DNA of 48,809 nt from Nodosilinea sp. LEGE 07088 (lineage in GTDB: Bacteria > Cyanobacteriota > Cyanobacteriia > Phormidesmidales > Phormidesmidaceae): contig NZ_JADEWX010000031.1 in the NCBI RefSeq assembly GCF_015207395.1, positions 1-48,809 on the forward strand, written 5' to 3'. How positions within the stretch are numbered: position 1 is the first letter of the stretch; each line of letters begins with the position of its first letter. The position numbers and the translations under genes were made by a program. The notes below the pieces were generated by a model, which made no database searches, had not been told where the DNA came from, and worked only from the letters and a program-made list of their open reading frames with translations. Positions 7,387 to 16,058 of this stretch are shown here, piece after piece.

Positions 7387-8649
7387 CTAGAACTGGTAGC
7401 CCACATCGCCAAAGTTAGTAATCAGGGCTACATTGGCATGCTCTAGACTGGTCACCAGCCAGGGTACTTCCTTACAGGTGCGCCGTTCATGGACGTTAAA
7501 CAGCACCGAGAAGCAGCGCTCTAGCCAGGGCTTTGCCGCCGAGCAAAACAGCACCAGCCGCAGCAGCAACCCCATCGTCAGGGTGTAGCCGACATCATTG
7601 ACCAGGTGGCGAAAGTTCCGAAACACCGGGCGGTTGGGGCTATCGACCACCAAGAAATTGAGCAGACGACGGCAGGTCTCCACCAAAATAAAGCTGTTCA
7701 GTGGCTGATCGTCAAACTCGGCCAGGGTTTCACGCAGGTACTGACGCAGATTGCGGGTAAAGTGATTGCCGCTGTACTTGGGCTCCGCCGCCACAATTGG
7801 GTGAATGAGATAGTCGATAAACTCATCTTTAAAGTCACGGAACGATCGCACGGTCTTGCTGTAGGTGGCAAACCACCGAGCCTGATCGCGATGGGTGCGA
7901 CCATTCGCCTTGCCCGTATAAAAGCTCAGCGCCTCATCTAGCCCCGCGACATCGAGGAGGGTCGGGTTAACCAACTGTGCTGAACGGCCAGAAATCTGCT
8001 GTTGGGCATGGTAGCGAGCCAAACGGATGCCCAGATCAGTTTCAGCCCGGTAGCGCAAATCGTTGATATTTTGCTTTTGCTCTTGGCCACTGTCTTTAGT
8101 CAGCAAACTATGGTCGTACAAGAAGGGATAGTGGCGAATACGTCGGGCCAGCAGCTGATCATCTGCCCTGGCAGAAATCGCCAGTTCTGTCTCCCGCTGG
8201 GGCGTCATCACTTCTCGCAACCGCACCAGCGACGCATACTGCTCGGTTTTGACAAACTCTCTAACCAGCGTGTAAACCTTTTGAGCCGCCGAATTTGGCA
8301 CCTGGGACGGGGGCAAGTCTTCAAACACCTGCACCAGAGCCGGAATGGCCCAGTGCTCACGGGGCTGGGTATACCAGAGGTTGATCAGGGTGTAGCAGCA
8401 GCGATTGAGGACGTACTTAAATTCTCGATCGGCGGTGTCTTGCTCAGCCAGCTTGAGCAACGCACCCGCTGCCGCCAGGTCGGAGTAGTTGGCGACATCT
8501 AAAAACAGCCGCCGAAACCGCCCAATCAGCTCCTCGGGAGACTCTTGCTTCCGCCAATACTGCCAATGCTGATAAAGTCGCTCTTCCAGGCTAGCCGGAG
8601 GACGACTGGAGTAGTTTGACCACGAATCTAGAGAATCCCAGGGACTCAT
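7387..8649 (-). CDS. Conserved cyanobacterial protein of unknown function
   Basis: The ATG at 8649 (MSPWDSLDSW, 420 aa) is chosen. The upstream in-frame extension to 8745 is cysteine-rich and looks non-coding. The protein is soluble, helical, and rich in R, W and Y (e.g. LINLWYTQPREHWAIPALV). There is no signal peptide and no motif I recognise. It resembles a long hypothetical protein found widely in filamentous cyanobacteria. It is co-directional with the GT39 gene 34 bp downstream and may be transcribed with it. Confidence 0.7.
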   Translation of the reverse strand: MSPWDSLDSWSNYSSRPPASLEERLYQHWQYWRKQESPEELIGRFRRLFLDVANYSDLAAAGALLKLAEQDTADREFKYVLNRCCYTLINLWYTQPREHWAIPALVQVFEDLPPSQVPNSAAQKVYTLVREFVKTEQYASLVRLREVMTPQRETELAISARADDQLLARRIRHYPFLYDHSLLTKDSGQEQKQNINDLRYRAETDLGIRLARYHAQQQISGRSAQLVNPTLLDVAGLDEALSFYTGKANGRTHRDQARWFATYSKTVRSFRDFKDEFIDYLIHPIVAAEPKYSGNHFTRNLRQYLRETLAEFDDQPLNSFILVETCRRLLNFLVVDSPNRPVFRNFRHLVNDVGYTLTMGLLLRLVLFCSAAKPWLERCFSVLFNVHERRTCKEVPWLVTSLEHANVALITNFGDVGYQF

Positions 8650-8889
8650 ACTGCTGACCTGATTGTGTAGGGGCGAGGCAACCAAAGGAACCGGGGCAAA
8701 GCAACTACGACAGGCATAGTACTGGAGGGTACTTACTAGCGGCAAGACAAATTGGTAACGAAATTTACCAAGAGCTCATCCGTAGTACGGTCATAGTTGA
8801 CTCAATAATACTCACGTCAGGGGCTATTTGCTCAGCTATGTGGGATTCATTTTTCAAAAATTTTTAAATTTTCCCAGTCTTACTTCTTT

Positions 8890-10407
8890 TTATTTCCCTT
8901 CAGCAGCTTCGATCTGCTGCACAACGGTCTGCGCTGAGTAGCTCACTCCCGCAGTACCTTCGCCGGGATGGGTACAGTCGCCCACTAGCCAGAGTCCAGG
9001 AATGGGGGTGCGGTTAGCAAAGCCAAAGGGGCCAAAGGTGCTGACGCGCATGCCTAAGCCACCGACGGTGCCGCGATCGCGGGCAGTGAAGCGGGCAAAG
9101 GTGCGGGGGGTAGCCGCCTCCACGTGAATCAGATGGTCGCCGCGCAGGTCAAAGTAGCTTGACAGCCGTCGGATAGCCCCGTCGGTGTAGGCCTGTTTCA
9201 TCCCGTCGTAGTGGGTGGTCTGCCACCAGGGCGCTATGTCGGTAAACGACGACGCCACAATCGTAGCCCGGCCCTCGGGTGCCCGGCCATCGCCGGGGCG
9301 ACTGACCGACACAAACAGGGTGTTATTTTCGGCAATCGGGCCATCGTAGTGATAGAAAAATTGCAGGTGGGGCGGGCAATCAGCCGGAATTGCCGCCGCC
9401 TCGACCCCCAGATAGAGTACAAAGGCACCGCTGCCCTGGGGTAGCCCCTCGACCCGACGACGATAGCCCTGGGGGGCGTCATCTGCCAAGAGCTGCACCA
9501 AATTTTGCACCGTCACGTTGGCCACCACATGGTCGGCGGGTTCGACCCAGGTGGTCTTGGTTTTTTGATTTTCTACCGTTACCCCGGTGACTCGACCTCG
9601 GGCCGTATGGATCTGCCGCACGCCGTGGTTGAGCTGCAATAGGCCACCGTCGCGGCCCAGGGATTTTTCTAGAGCGTCGCTCAGCACCTGCATACTGCCG
9701 TGGAGATGCCAGAGCCCCTGGGGCGCTTGGGACATACTGAGGGCCGTGGCTGCGTAGAGCACCGCCGTATCGTCGGCCCCGACCTGAGAATAGAGCTTTA
9801 GCTGAAGGTCGAGAAAGGTCTTGAGGCGGCGATCGCCCGCCAACCCCAGCTGTTGTAATACCTGACCGACGGTGGCAAAGGTGTAGGGCACCGTCACCAG
9901 GGTATCGGGGCGGAGCGCCTGGGTCAGTTGCCACAGATCCCAGGGGCTGCGGGGAGGCAGCACCGGCTCCCGTGCCTGGAACCGCCAGCTGGGTTTAAAC
10001 AGGCGCTGCATCAGCTGCCAAAACGGCTCACTGCCAGGAAACTGGCGCTGGCGCTCGGCCTGCCAGGCCGCCGGATCGCGCCATACTCGAATGGGTTCGG
10101 CCTCGCCGGGCAAAAACACGGCACAGGCCGGGTCGCAGGGAGTAGCGGCAGGCAGGGGCAGATCGAGCTGAGCAAAAATCTGCCGGTGAATCCCGCCCGG
10201 CTCTAGCCCCGCCACCTGGGTTGCTCCCACGTCAAAGGTGAACCCGCGGCGCTTAAAGGTCGAAGCGCACCCCCCCGCCACCTGAGCCTGATCAAACACC
10301 CGCACTCGGTAGCCCCGACGGGCGAGCAGAGCAGCCGCCGTCAACCCACCCATGCCCGCACCAATGACCACCACGCAGCGGCCCGACGATAGAGTGGCAT
10401 GACCCAT
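8890..10407 (-). CDS. crtD: FAD-dependent carotenoid desaturase, CrtD-like (C-3',4' desaturase)
   Basis: This 505-aa protein has a dinucleotide-binding start VVVIGAGMGGLTAAALLARRGY (residues about 12-33, split) and GGCASTFKRRGFTFDVGATQ. It closes with the carotenoid-oxidoreductase C-terminal FAD motif PGLWLVGDCTHPGEGTAGVS. The pattern best fits the cyanobacterial CrtD branch, which introduces the 3',4' double bond in myxol glycoside synthesis. CrtH-type carotene isomerases and CrtO-type ketolases are relatives and remain possible. The start ATG at 10407 has no clear Shine-Dalgarno. No other carotenoid gene is adjacent. Confidence 0.72.
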   Translation of the reverse strand: MGHATLSSGRCVVVIGAGMGGLTAAALLARRGYRVRVFDQAQVAGGCASTFKRRGFTFDVGATQVAGLEPGGIHRQIFAQLDLPLPAATPCDPACAVFLPGEAEPIRVWRDPAAWQAERQRQFPGSEPFWQLMQRLFKPSWRFQAREPVLPPRSPWDLWQLTQALRPDTLVTVPYTFATVGQVLQQLGLAGDRRLKTFLDLQLKLYSQVGADDTAVLYAATALSMSQAPQGLWHLHGSMQVLSDALEKSLGRDGGLLQLNHGVRQIHTARGRVTGVTVENQKTKTTWVEPADHVVANVTVQNLVQLLADDAPQGYRRRVEGLPQGSGAFVLYLGVEAAAIPADCPPHLQFFYHYDGPIAENNTLFVSVSRPGDGRAPEGRATIVASSFTDIAPWWQTTHYDGMKQAYTDGAIRRLSSYFDLRGDHLIHVEAATPRTFARFTARDRGTVGGLGMRVSTFGPFGFANRTPIPGLWLVGDCTHPGEGTAGVSYSAQTVVQQIEAAEGK

Positions 10408-10484
10408 GCGTTACATTTCGTTACGATATGCTCAGTTTAGCCCAAGTTGCCTCGGCGGGTTTGCCCCGGGTCAACTCGGCTACA

Positions 10485-10510
10485 GGGTCGGCTCGGAAGG
10501 GTCGGCTCGG
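10485..10510. repeat. Short direct repeat GGGTCGGCTCGG x2
   Basis: Two exact copies of GGGTCGGCTCGG lie at 10485-10496 and 10499-10510 (14-bp period) in the gap between crtD and hetR, next to CGGGCTTCCCGAAGG. The repeat is too short to classify. It may be debris of a dispersed repeat or part of the transcription end of hetR. Confidence 0.5.
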
Positions 10511-10542
10511 GCTTCCCGAAGGGCGATCGCGCGCTCAAAGAA

Positions 10543-11472
10543 TTAATCGTGTTCGCGCCGACCCGCCGCAAACTGAAGCACCATCGGCAGTCCACCATCC
10601 TGGTGATATTTGTCGGCCCAGGCCCGCAGCATGGCGTCTAACTCGTCTAACGCCTGCTGACGCTGCTGAGGGGCAATGTCAAACACCTCCACACCACGCA
10701 TGACCCCGGCATCTTCACTCACCCAGGCCTGTAGCAGGCTAAAGTAGCGAGCGACATCGTCAATCATGGCAAACACTCGCTCCTGCTCTCCCTTCGGCGA
10801 GTACGACGCGCTGGTCAGGGCGTATAGCGGAATATCCACCAGCGGTGAATCAATCTGCAGGACGGTACCCGAGTGCAGCAGACGAAATTTAATATGCGAC
10901 ATCAGGGCATCGCTGAAGGGCATGCGGTGACTTTGGGGGAGCTCTTCCTGGGACATCTGATGCAGAATCTCGATCAGCTCGTTAAACTCCACCTGGTCTA
11001 AGATGCGGGCTAGGGGTGCCGTAGCGGGGAGGCTCTCTTCAATGGTTTTGCGCTCGCCAGGGGTCAGTCCCTGGATTCTGACCCTGGCCGTAGAGGAATT
11101 ACAGGGAAAATGTTCTTGCCAGAGAAAGGGCAGCGCAATAAGGTAGTAAGGCTCCTTAGAATTGAGCACCTTGAGACTCTGCCCCTCTGCCAAAGCCTGC
11201 TGAATCTCATGCACAATCGCCTTCACCCGCTTGGGTTCGACATGGTACAAAAAACCTGTCTTGCGAATGTTCTCACCCTGTTCTACGAATGTGCTGTAGA
11301 TGGCCAGTTTGGCGGCAGTGGTAGCGGCATCTAAAAAAGCACCATAGCGATGGCCTCCCATTTTCATGGTGCTCAGGGCTAGATTCAACAAAATCCAGTC
11401 TGCAGGGCTACTATCTACAACGCGCAGTAGGTCTTGCTTTAAATCAGGCGGAACTTGGGACTGGTGGGTCAC
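10543..11472 (-). CDS. hetR: HetR-family developmental regulator (divergent)
   Basis: This 309-aa protein with a GTG start aligns, from memory of Anabaena HetR (299 aa), along its whole length: GHRYGAFLDAATTAAK, VEPKRVK, SQEELPQSHRM, SGTVLQIDSP, QERVFAMIDDVARYF and RAWADKYHQDGGLPM. Conserved positions include R62 (R70 here), S179 (S187) and R223 of the PatS-binding hood (R232). Departures are C48 replaced by L56, S152 replaced by Q160, and E254 replaced by V263. HetR is the DNA-binding master regulator of heterocyst formation but also occurs in filamentous species without heterocysts. No patS, hetN or hetF was seen nearby. A role in filament growth or another pattern is possible. Confidence 0.88.
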   Translation of the reverse strand: MTHQSQVPPDLKQDLLRVVDSSPADWILLNLALSTMKMGGHRYGAFLDAATTAAKLAIYSTFVEQGENIRKTGFLYHVEPKRVKAIVHEIQQALAEGQSLKVLNSKEPYYLIALPFLWQEHFPCNSSTARVRIQGLTPGERKTIEESLPATAPLARILDQVEFNELIEILHQMSQEELPQSHRMPFSDALMSHIKFRLLHSGTVLQIDSPLVDIPLYALTSASYSPKGEQERVFAMIDDVARYFSLLQAWVSEDAGVMRGVEVFDIAPQQRQQALDELDAMLRAWADKYHQDGGLPMVLQFAAGRREHD

Positions 11473-11878
11473 GGGGTAGAGAGATCTCAGACTAGGTAAA
11501 TTACGGGCTATCTAACCCTCAGTAACTCACAGGGAACATCAAAGGGACTAGGGCTAACTAGAAACTAGACAGCTATCTAGGCAGCAGCTAGAACATGGCT
11601 GCCCAAGCCACTGAGACTATCCACGGCACACCCGCGATACCGATTGGCGAGCCCGCTGATCTCAAGGCAGCTATGACCTACACGATAGCCTAAAGCCAGC
11701 GTTTGCTCAGGTTCCTATGCCCAAAGATCAGCTCAAATTCAAAGTATAGGGTTAGTTCTAGAAAATGCAGCACATTTTGTAGATGCTTAGGCTAAATCCT
11801 CCGGCTTAGCGCCATTGAGAGCTGATTTCTCTAGTGCTCAGCTGCCGCCGCTCAGTTGCTGCCCCCTCAAGGAGAGGC
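11473..11878. other. Intergenic region upstream of hetR, 406 bp
   Basis: This region must hold the hetR promoter (minus strand). CTAG is unusually frequent in 11490-11600 (ACTAGG, ACTAGA, TCTAGG). A 32-codon ORF at 11595-11693 (plus strand) has no recognisable similarity and no clear ribosome binding site. No NtcA-type GTA-N8-TAC site was found by eye, and no PatS-like RGSGR coding was seen. Confidence 0.4.
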
Positions 11879-12442
11879 TTAGGATCCCGGTTCGGCGGGT
11901 TGTGCAGCCCCACAATAGCCATTTACATCGGAGATGAGCTGAGATTCGGTTTGGGACAGATCTTCAATGGCCGACACAGCTGCCATCGTCTGCTGTTGGG
12001 ATTCTTCAATTTTAGCGGGGAGTTCGGCCTCAGATTCAACCGTCACGACCAGCTCCATCGCTTCACGAGCTTCGGTGAGCGCACTACTAAACCCCTGCAC
12101 TACCCCAATATAGCTGTCTCTAAACTGAGTTAGATCTTCGTCGCGCAGGGTAGTGGTCTCGAGATCACCAACGAGCCCATCGAGGTTAGTCACAACTTTA
12201 TCAACGGCGGTGGTGTACTGACTGGCCGCAAGTTTGATGTCGTCAAGGTTTTTAACTTGGGCCGCGCTTTCGCTGAAGGTTTGAATCTCGGCCTCAAAGT
12301 CTTGCATAAAGCCCTGGGTCTGATTGACCACTTCGGCCAACTGGTTACACTGGGCCACTTTAGAAGAACCACAACCCAACAGCAGCAGCGGCAGCAAAAG
12401 CCCTGTTGCGCGAATACCATGTCGCAGTTGCCACCTACCCAT
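11879..12442 (-). CDS. Small lipoprotein, helical, unknown function
   Basis: The ATG at 12442 has GGAG six bases upstream, unlike ATGs at 12478 and 12466, so it is chosen (187 aa). The N-terminus is a lipoprotein signal: RHG, then GLLLPLLLLGC with the lipobox LLGC, followed by GSSKVAQC. The mature part is predicted to be a helical bundle rich in E, Q, S and T (e.g. MQDFEAEIQTFSESAAQV) with a second cysteine near the end, DVNGYCG, which could pair with an N-terminal cysteine. It is probably attached to the outer leaflet of the plasma membrane or the outer membrane. Similar small lipoproteins are common in cyanobacteria. I cannot name a function. Confidence 0.72.
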   Translation of the reverse strand: MGRWQLRHGIRATGLLLPLLLLGCGSSKVAQCNQLAEVVNQTQGFMQDFEAEIQTFSESAAQVKNLDDIKLAASQYTTAVDKVVTNLDGLVGDLETTTLRDEDLTQFRDSYIGVVQGFSSALTEAREAMELVVTVESEAELPAKIEESQQQTMAAVSAIEDLSQTESQLISDVNGYCGAAQPAEPGS

Positions 12443-12837
12443 GCCTGTCTCCGCTACCTGTGTCATGACTACTGCCATCGTTATTGCTACGGCTTCAAGT
12501 TTTACCGTGTCTTGGTTAGGTTTACAACCTAAATTTACTGAGTTTTAGCCAGCCTGTAGACCAGGTGATAGCTAGGTATAGATAGCGCGATCGCCACTAT
12601 AGAACGAGATCTGACCGATGTAATCGCGCCCATGTTGTTACTCCACCGCCCTCAGACAGGAAAACTGCTGATAGGATCGAGACATCTAAATCGTATTGCT
12701 AGATACCAGAGTGCCCTGATCAACCACATCTTTGCTCCGCCAGTGCAGAACAAGCTGACCGCTTGATCTGCGATATCTTTGAATACTCTAGGTAGTGCCT
12801 ACGTTTAGCGATCTCATTCTCAACCCTACCCTGCCCT
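12443..12837. other. Intergenic region between divergent lipoprotein and ycf51 genes
   Basis: This is about 395 bp and must carry both promoters. A plus-strand ORF of 44 codons at 12632-12766 (MLLLHRPQTGK start) has no ribosome binding site that convinces and no recognisable family. It is recorded only as a possibility. No tRNA or strong hairpin was seen. Confidence 0.35.
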
Positions 12838-13347
12838 ATGCTCAGCCCAGATAAATTTTTAGTGGCCACCCAGTGGGCCGGTATTGGCACCCTAGCGCTA
12901 GCTGCTCTGACGGCCCTAGCCTTTGCCCTGGGCTGGGGCATTCGGTTTCGTCTGGTAGGGGCCACAGGGTTTACGGCCGTGCTTACGGTGGGCTTACTGG
13001 GCCTGAGTTTTGAACCCTTTACCCGCACGGCGGTGCCCGGTGCCATTCCCTACGCCACGGTCTACGACTCGGGGGCTAGCCAGATTGTGATTACGGTGCC
13101 CGCCGACGTCACCCCCACCACCCTAGATGCCACTCTACGCCAGGCGGCTAGCAATCTCTTTAAGCCCTACAGACTCGGGCTACCCGGGCAGACGGCTACC
13201 ATTCGCGCCCGCACAATAGTGCATGGTGCCGACGGGGTGTCTCGGCTGCTCTACCTGGGTCAGGTACAGCCTGCGCCTAAAGACGCAGAGGATAGCTATC
13301 AGGTGCAACTTAACGGCGACGCGCTCGGCCAGCTCACGGCTGGCTAG
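12838..13347 (+). CDS. ycf51: Ycf51-family (DUF2518) membrane protein
   Basis: This 169-aa protein has two N-terminal membrane segments: WAGIGTLALAALTALAFALGW (residues about 13-33, split) and LVGATGFTAVLTVGLLGLSF. A soluble domain contains SQIVITVPADVTPTTLDATLRQA and NLFKPYRLG, the pattern of Ycf51, conserved in cyanobacteria and some algal plastids. Its function is unknown. It is first in a co-directional run through SppA, but the 63-bp gap to the next gene does not prove an operon. Confidence 0.85.
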   Translation: MLSPDKFLVATQWAGIGTLALAALTALAFALGWGIRFRLVGATGFTAVLTVGLLGLSFEPFTRTAVPGAIPYATVYDSGASQIVITVPADVTPTTLDATLRQAASNLFKPYRLGLPGQTATIRARTIVHGADGVSRLLYLGQVQPAPKDAEDSYQVQLNGDALGQLTAG

Positions 13348-13410
13348 GGCAAGCTTTTCTCGCTCACGGTCTCACTCCAGCCCTTTAATCACTTACCCAC
13401 CGACGCTTCT

Positions 13411-14574
13411 ATGACCACCTCTCAATTGCCAACCCTTGCCATTGCTCCGGCCCAGGTGGTGCGGGGAGACGGTATTCTGGCTGCCCAGGGTAGTGCGATC
13501 GCCCGCCTGGGACAGCGGCCGTTGGTCGTGGGGGGGCACCACAGCCTGCCGTTGGCGGCGCCGCTGCTCAGCGCCTTAGAACAGCAGGGGCTAGCGACCC
13601 AGACTGCCGCCTATGGCAGCGACTGTAGTGAAGCCGCCCTGACCCGCCTACGCGCCACGGTGGCGGCCCACCGGGCCGATGTGATAATTGGCCTGGGCGG
13701 CGGCAAAGCGCTGGATACAGCCAAACTGCTAGCCCACCAGCTCCAGCAGCCGGTAGTTACGGTGCCCACCTCCGGGGCTACCTGTGCCGCCTGGACAGCC
13801 CTGTCCAATGTCTATTCCGATCGGGGGGCCTTTCGCTATGACGTGGCCCTGACCACCTGCCCCAGTCTGTTGATTCTCGACTATGCCCTGCTTCGCACCG
13901 CTCCTCGACGCACCCTGGTGGCCGGCATTGGCGATGGCTTGGCCAAGTGGTATGAGGCCGCTGTCAGCAGCGGTGCCAGTCAGCAGACCCTCATGGTGGC
14001 CGCAGTACAGCAGGCTCGGGTGCTGCGCGACATTTTGCTGCAAAAGACCCCCGCGGCCCTGCACCAGTGGGGCGGCCCCGAGTGGCAGGAAGTGGTCGAT
14101 GCCACTGTGCTGCTGGCCGGGGTGATCGGCGGGGTCGGTGGGGCCCAGTGCCGTACGGTCGCCGCCCACGCCGTCCACAATGGTCTCACCCAGCTACCAG
14201 CCAGCCACGGCCTGCTCCACGGGGAGAAGGTGGCCTACGGTATTTTGGTGCAACTGCGACTCGAAGAAATGGGCGGCAACGCGGCCCTGGCCCGAGCAGC
14301 GCGGCAGCAATTGCTGCCCTTTTACCGGGCGACGGGGCTACCCCAGACGTTGGCCGACCTCGGTCTGGAAAATATTACTCTAGTCGATCTGCAAAGGGTT
14401 GCGGCCTTTGCCTGTCGCGACGGTTCTGACATTCACCACCTGCCGTTTACGGTGACCCCAGAGGCAGTCATGGCGGCTATGGTGTCACCCCTGTGCCCCG
14501 AACTGCGGCAAAAATCTAGCGCCGCCACCCCTGTTCGCCCTGCTTCTACTGTTGCCCCGGAGGTGCAGCCATGA
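13411..14574 (+). CDS. Iron-containing alcohol dehydrogenase / glycerol dehydrogenase-like
   Basis: This 387-aa protein is GldA-like. NAD-binding is indicated by VIIGLGGGKALDTAKLLA. The motif VPTSGATCAAWTALSNVY replaces the VPTxASTDAP of true glycerol dehydrogenases. Metal ligands are expected at D in AGIGDGLAKW, H in AAHAVHNGL and H in GLLHGEKVAYG, all present. The substrate is uncertain because the pocket motif differs from GldA. It overlaps the next gene by 4 bp (ATGA), implying translational coupling with the aminotransferase and probably a shared pathway (a keto or hydroxy acid, then an amino compound). Confidence 0.82.
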   Translation: MTTSQLPTLAIAPAQVVRGDGILAAQGSAIARLGQRPLVVGGHHSLPLAAPLLSALEQQGLATQTAAYGSDCSEAALTRLRATVAAHRADVIIGLGGGKALDTAKLLAHQLQQPVVTVPTSGATCAAWTALSNVYSDRGAFRYDVALTTCPSLLILDYALLRTAPRRTLVAGIGDGLAKWYEAAVSSGASQQTLMVAAVQQARVLRDILLQKTPAALHQWGGPEWQEVVDATVLLAGVIGGVGGAQCRTVAAHAVHNGLTQLPASHGLLHGEKVAYGILVQLRLEEMGGNAALARAARQQLLPFYRATGLPQTLADLGLENITLVDLQRVAAFACRDGSDIHHLPFTVTPEAVMAAMVSPLCPELRQKSSAATPVRPASTVAPEVQP

Positions 14575-15773
14575 CCCTTGACTGGATGCCCACCGCCCAT
14601 CGTCTCAGTGCCCTCCCCCCCTACGTGTTTGCTCGCCTCGATGAGCTTAAAGCCCGGGCCCGCGAGCAGGGTCTCGACCTGATTGATCTGGGCATGGGCA
14701 ACCCCGACGGCCCCACGCCGACCCCGGTGGTCGATGCCGCCCACGCCGCCATCAGCGACGCCACCACCCACGGCTACCCCCCCTTTGAGGGCACCGCCAG
14801 CTTTCGCACCGCCATCACCGACTGGTACGGACGCCGCTACGGGGTCGGCCTCGACCCCACCGCCGAGGCGCTACCGCTGCTGGGCTCTAAGGAGGGGATC
14901 ACCCACTTGGCCATGGCGTTCATTAACCCCGGCGACCTGGTACTGGTGCCGACCCCCGCCTACCCGGCCCACTTTCGTGGCCCCGCCATTGCTGGGGCAG
15001 AAATCTATAACCTGCCGCTGACAGCCGCTAACAACTGGCTGATCGATTTCGATGCGATTCCAGTGGAGGTGGCCCAACGGGCCAAGGCGCTATTTTTCAA
15101 CTACCCCAACAACCCCACTGCCGCCACCGCCCCCCGAGAGTTCTTTGAGCAGGCCGTGGCCTTTGCCCACCGTTACCAGATTTTGCTGGTGCACGATCTC
15201 TGCTATGCCGAGCTGGCCTTTGATGGCTACCAACCCACTAGCCTGCTCGAAATCCCCGGTGGTAAAGAGGTCGGGGTTGAATTTCACACCCTGTCCAAGA
15301 CCTACAACATGGCGGGCTGGCGGGTAGGGTTCGTAGTCGGCAATTCCCACATTATCCAGGGGTTGCGTACGCTTAAAACCAACCTCGACTACGGCATTTT
15401 TGCGGCCCTGCAGCGGGCGGCAGAGACGGCCCTGTCGCTGCCTGACACCTACCTGGATGAGGTGCAGCAGCGCTATTCCCTACGGCGTGACTTTTTAATC
15501 GATGAGTTTGCCTCCCTAGGTTGGACAGTGGCAAAACCCCAGGCCACTATGTACCTGTGGGTACCCTGCCCGCCCGAGACCTCGTCTACCGACTTTGCCC
15601 TGGAAGTTCTACAGGAAACTGGCGTGGTGGTGACCCCCGGCAATGCCTTCGGCCCCGGCGGTGAGGGCTACATTCGCGTTAGTCTGATTGCTGACTGCGA
15701 TCGCCTCGCCGTCGCCATGGATCGCATTCGCCAGGCGGGCTTTCGCTTTGCCCCTGAGACTGCAGTCGTGTGA
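14571..15773 (+). CDS. Class I/II PLP-dependent aminotransferase
   Basis: This 400-aa fold-type I aminotransferase contains LIDLGMGNPDGPTP near residue 40, substrate loop HGYPPFEGTASFR, FFNYPNNPT, VHDLCYAEL, the PLP-binding lysine in HTLSKTYNMAGWRVGF, and the C-terminal arginine in GEGYIRVSLI. It belongs with the AspC/AlaT/LL-DAP aminotransferase-like group often annotated as aspartate or LL-diaminopimelate aminotransferase in cyanobacteria. The true donor and acceptor cannot be read. Its start overlaps the dehydrogenase stop by 4 bp. Confidence 0.87.
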   Translation: MTLDWMPTAHRLSALPPYVFARLDELKARAREQGLDLIDLGMGNPDGPTPTPVVDAAHAAISDATTHGYPPFEGTASFRTAITDWYGRRYGVGLDPTAEALPLLGSKEGITHLAMAFINPGDLVLVPTPAYPAHFRGPAIAGAEIYNLPLTAANNWLIDFDAIPVEVAQRAKALFFNYPNNPTAATAPREFFEQAVAFAHRYQILLVHDLCYAELAFDGYQPTSLLEIPGGKEVGVEFHTLSKTYNMAGWRVGFVVGNSHIIQGLRTLKTNLDYGIFAALQRAAETALSLPDTYLDEVQQRYSLRRDFLIDEFASLGWTVAKPQATMYLWVPCPPETSSTDFALEVLQETGVVVTPGNAFGPGGEGYIRVSLIADCDRLAVAMDRIRQAGFRFAPETAVV

Positions 15774-15827
15774 GCGATCGCCGAGCTCCAGGTTGTATAG
15801 TGAAACAAACCTCAACCCTTTAACGCC

Positions 15828-16025
15828 ATGTTTAACCTCGGCTGGACTGAAGTCGCTCTTGTGCTCGGGGTAGCCGTGCTCATCTTCGGCCCCAAGAAAA
15901 TTCCTGAACTGGGCAGTGCCCTGGGTAAAACCCTGCGCGGCTTTAAAGAAGAGATCAGCGAGGCCCCTGAGGAACCAGCCCTTGATACCTACGAAGACGC
16001 TGAAGATGCCGACGTCTATCGGTAG
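15828..16025 (+). CDS. tatA: Sec-independent translocase subunit TatA/E
   Basis: This 65-aa protein is a textbook TatA: a short N-terminal membrane helix (LGWTEVALVLGVAVLIF), the FGPKKIPELG hinge, an amphipathic helix (LGKTLRGFKEEI) and an acidic tail. It forms the pore-like component for folded Tat substrates. The Tat-signal LD-carboxypeptidase in this window is a potential client. It is followed 33 bp later by sppA. TatB/Hcf106 proteins are longer, so TatA is preferred. Confidence 0.93.
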   Translation: MFNLGWTEVALVLGVAVLIFGPKKIPELGSALGKTLRGFKEEISEAPEEPALDTYEDAEDADVYR

Positions 16026-16058
16026 CCTGGCCACCCAATCTCTTACCTCGTCTCCCCT

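Noticed and set aside
11595-11693. 32-codon ORF upstream of hetR
   Set aside because: No ribosome binding site or family similarity. Such lengths occur by chance. It has no PatS-like RGSGR motif.
12632-12766. 44-codon ORF between the lipoprotein and ycf51
   Set aside because: No known family and no convincing start signal. Kept only as a note in the intergenic entry.
14067-14429. Alternative long frames inside the dehydrogenase gene
   Set aside because: GC-rich shadow frames (arginine- and proline-rich) of a well-supported gene, as with most other overlapping frames in the window.
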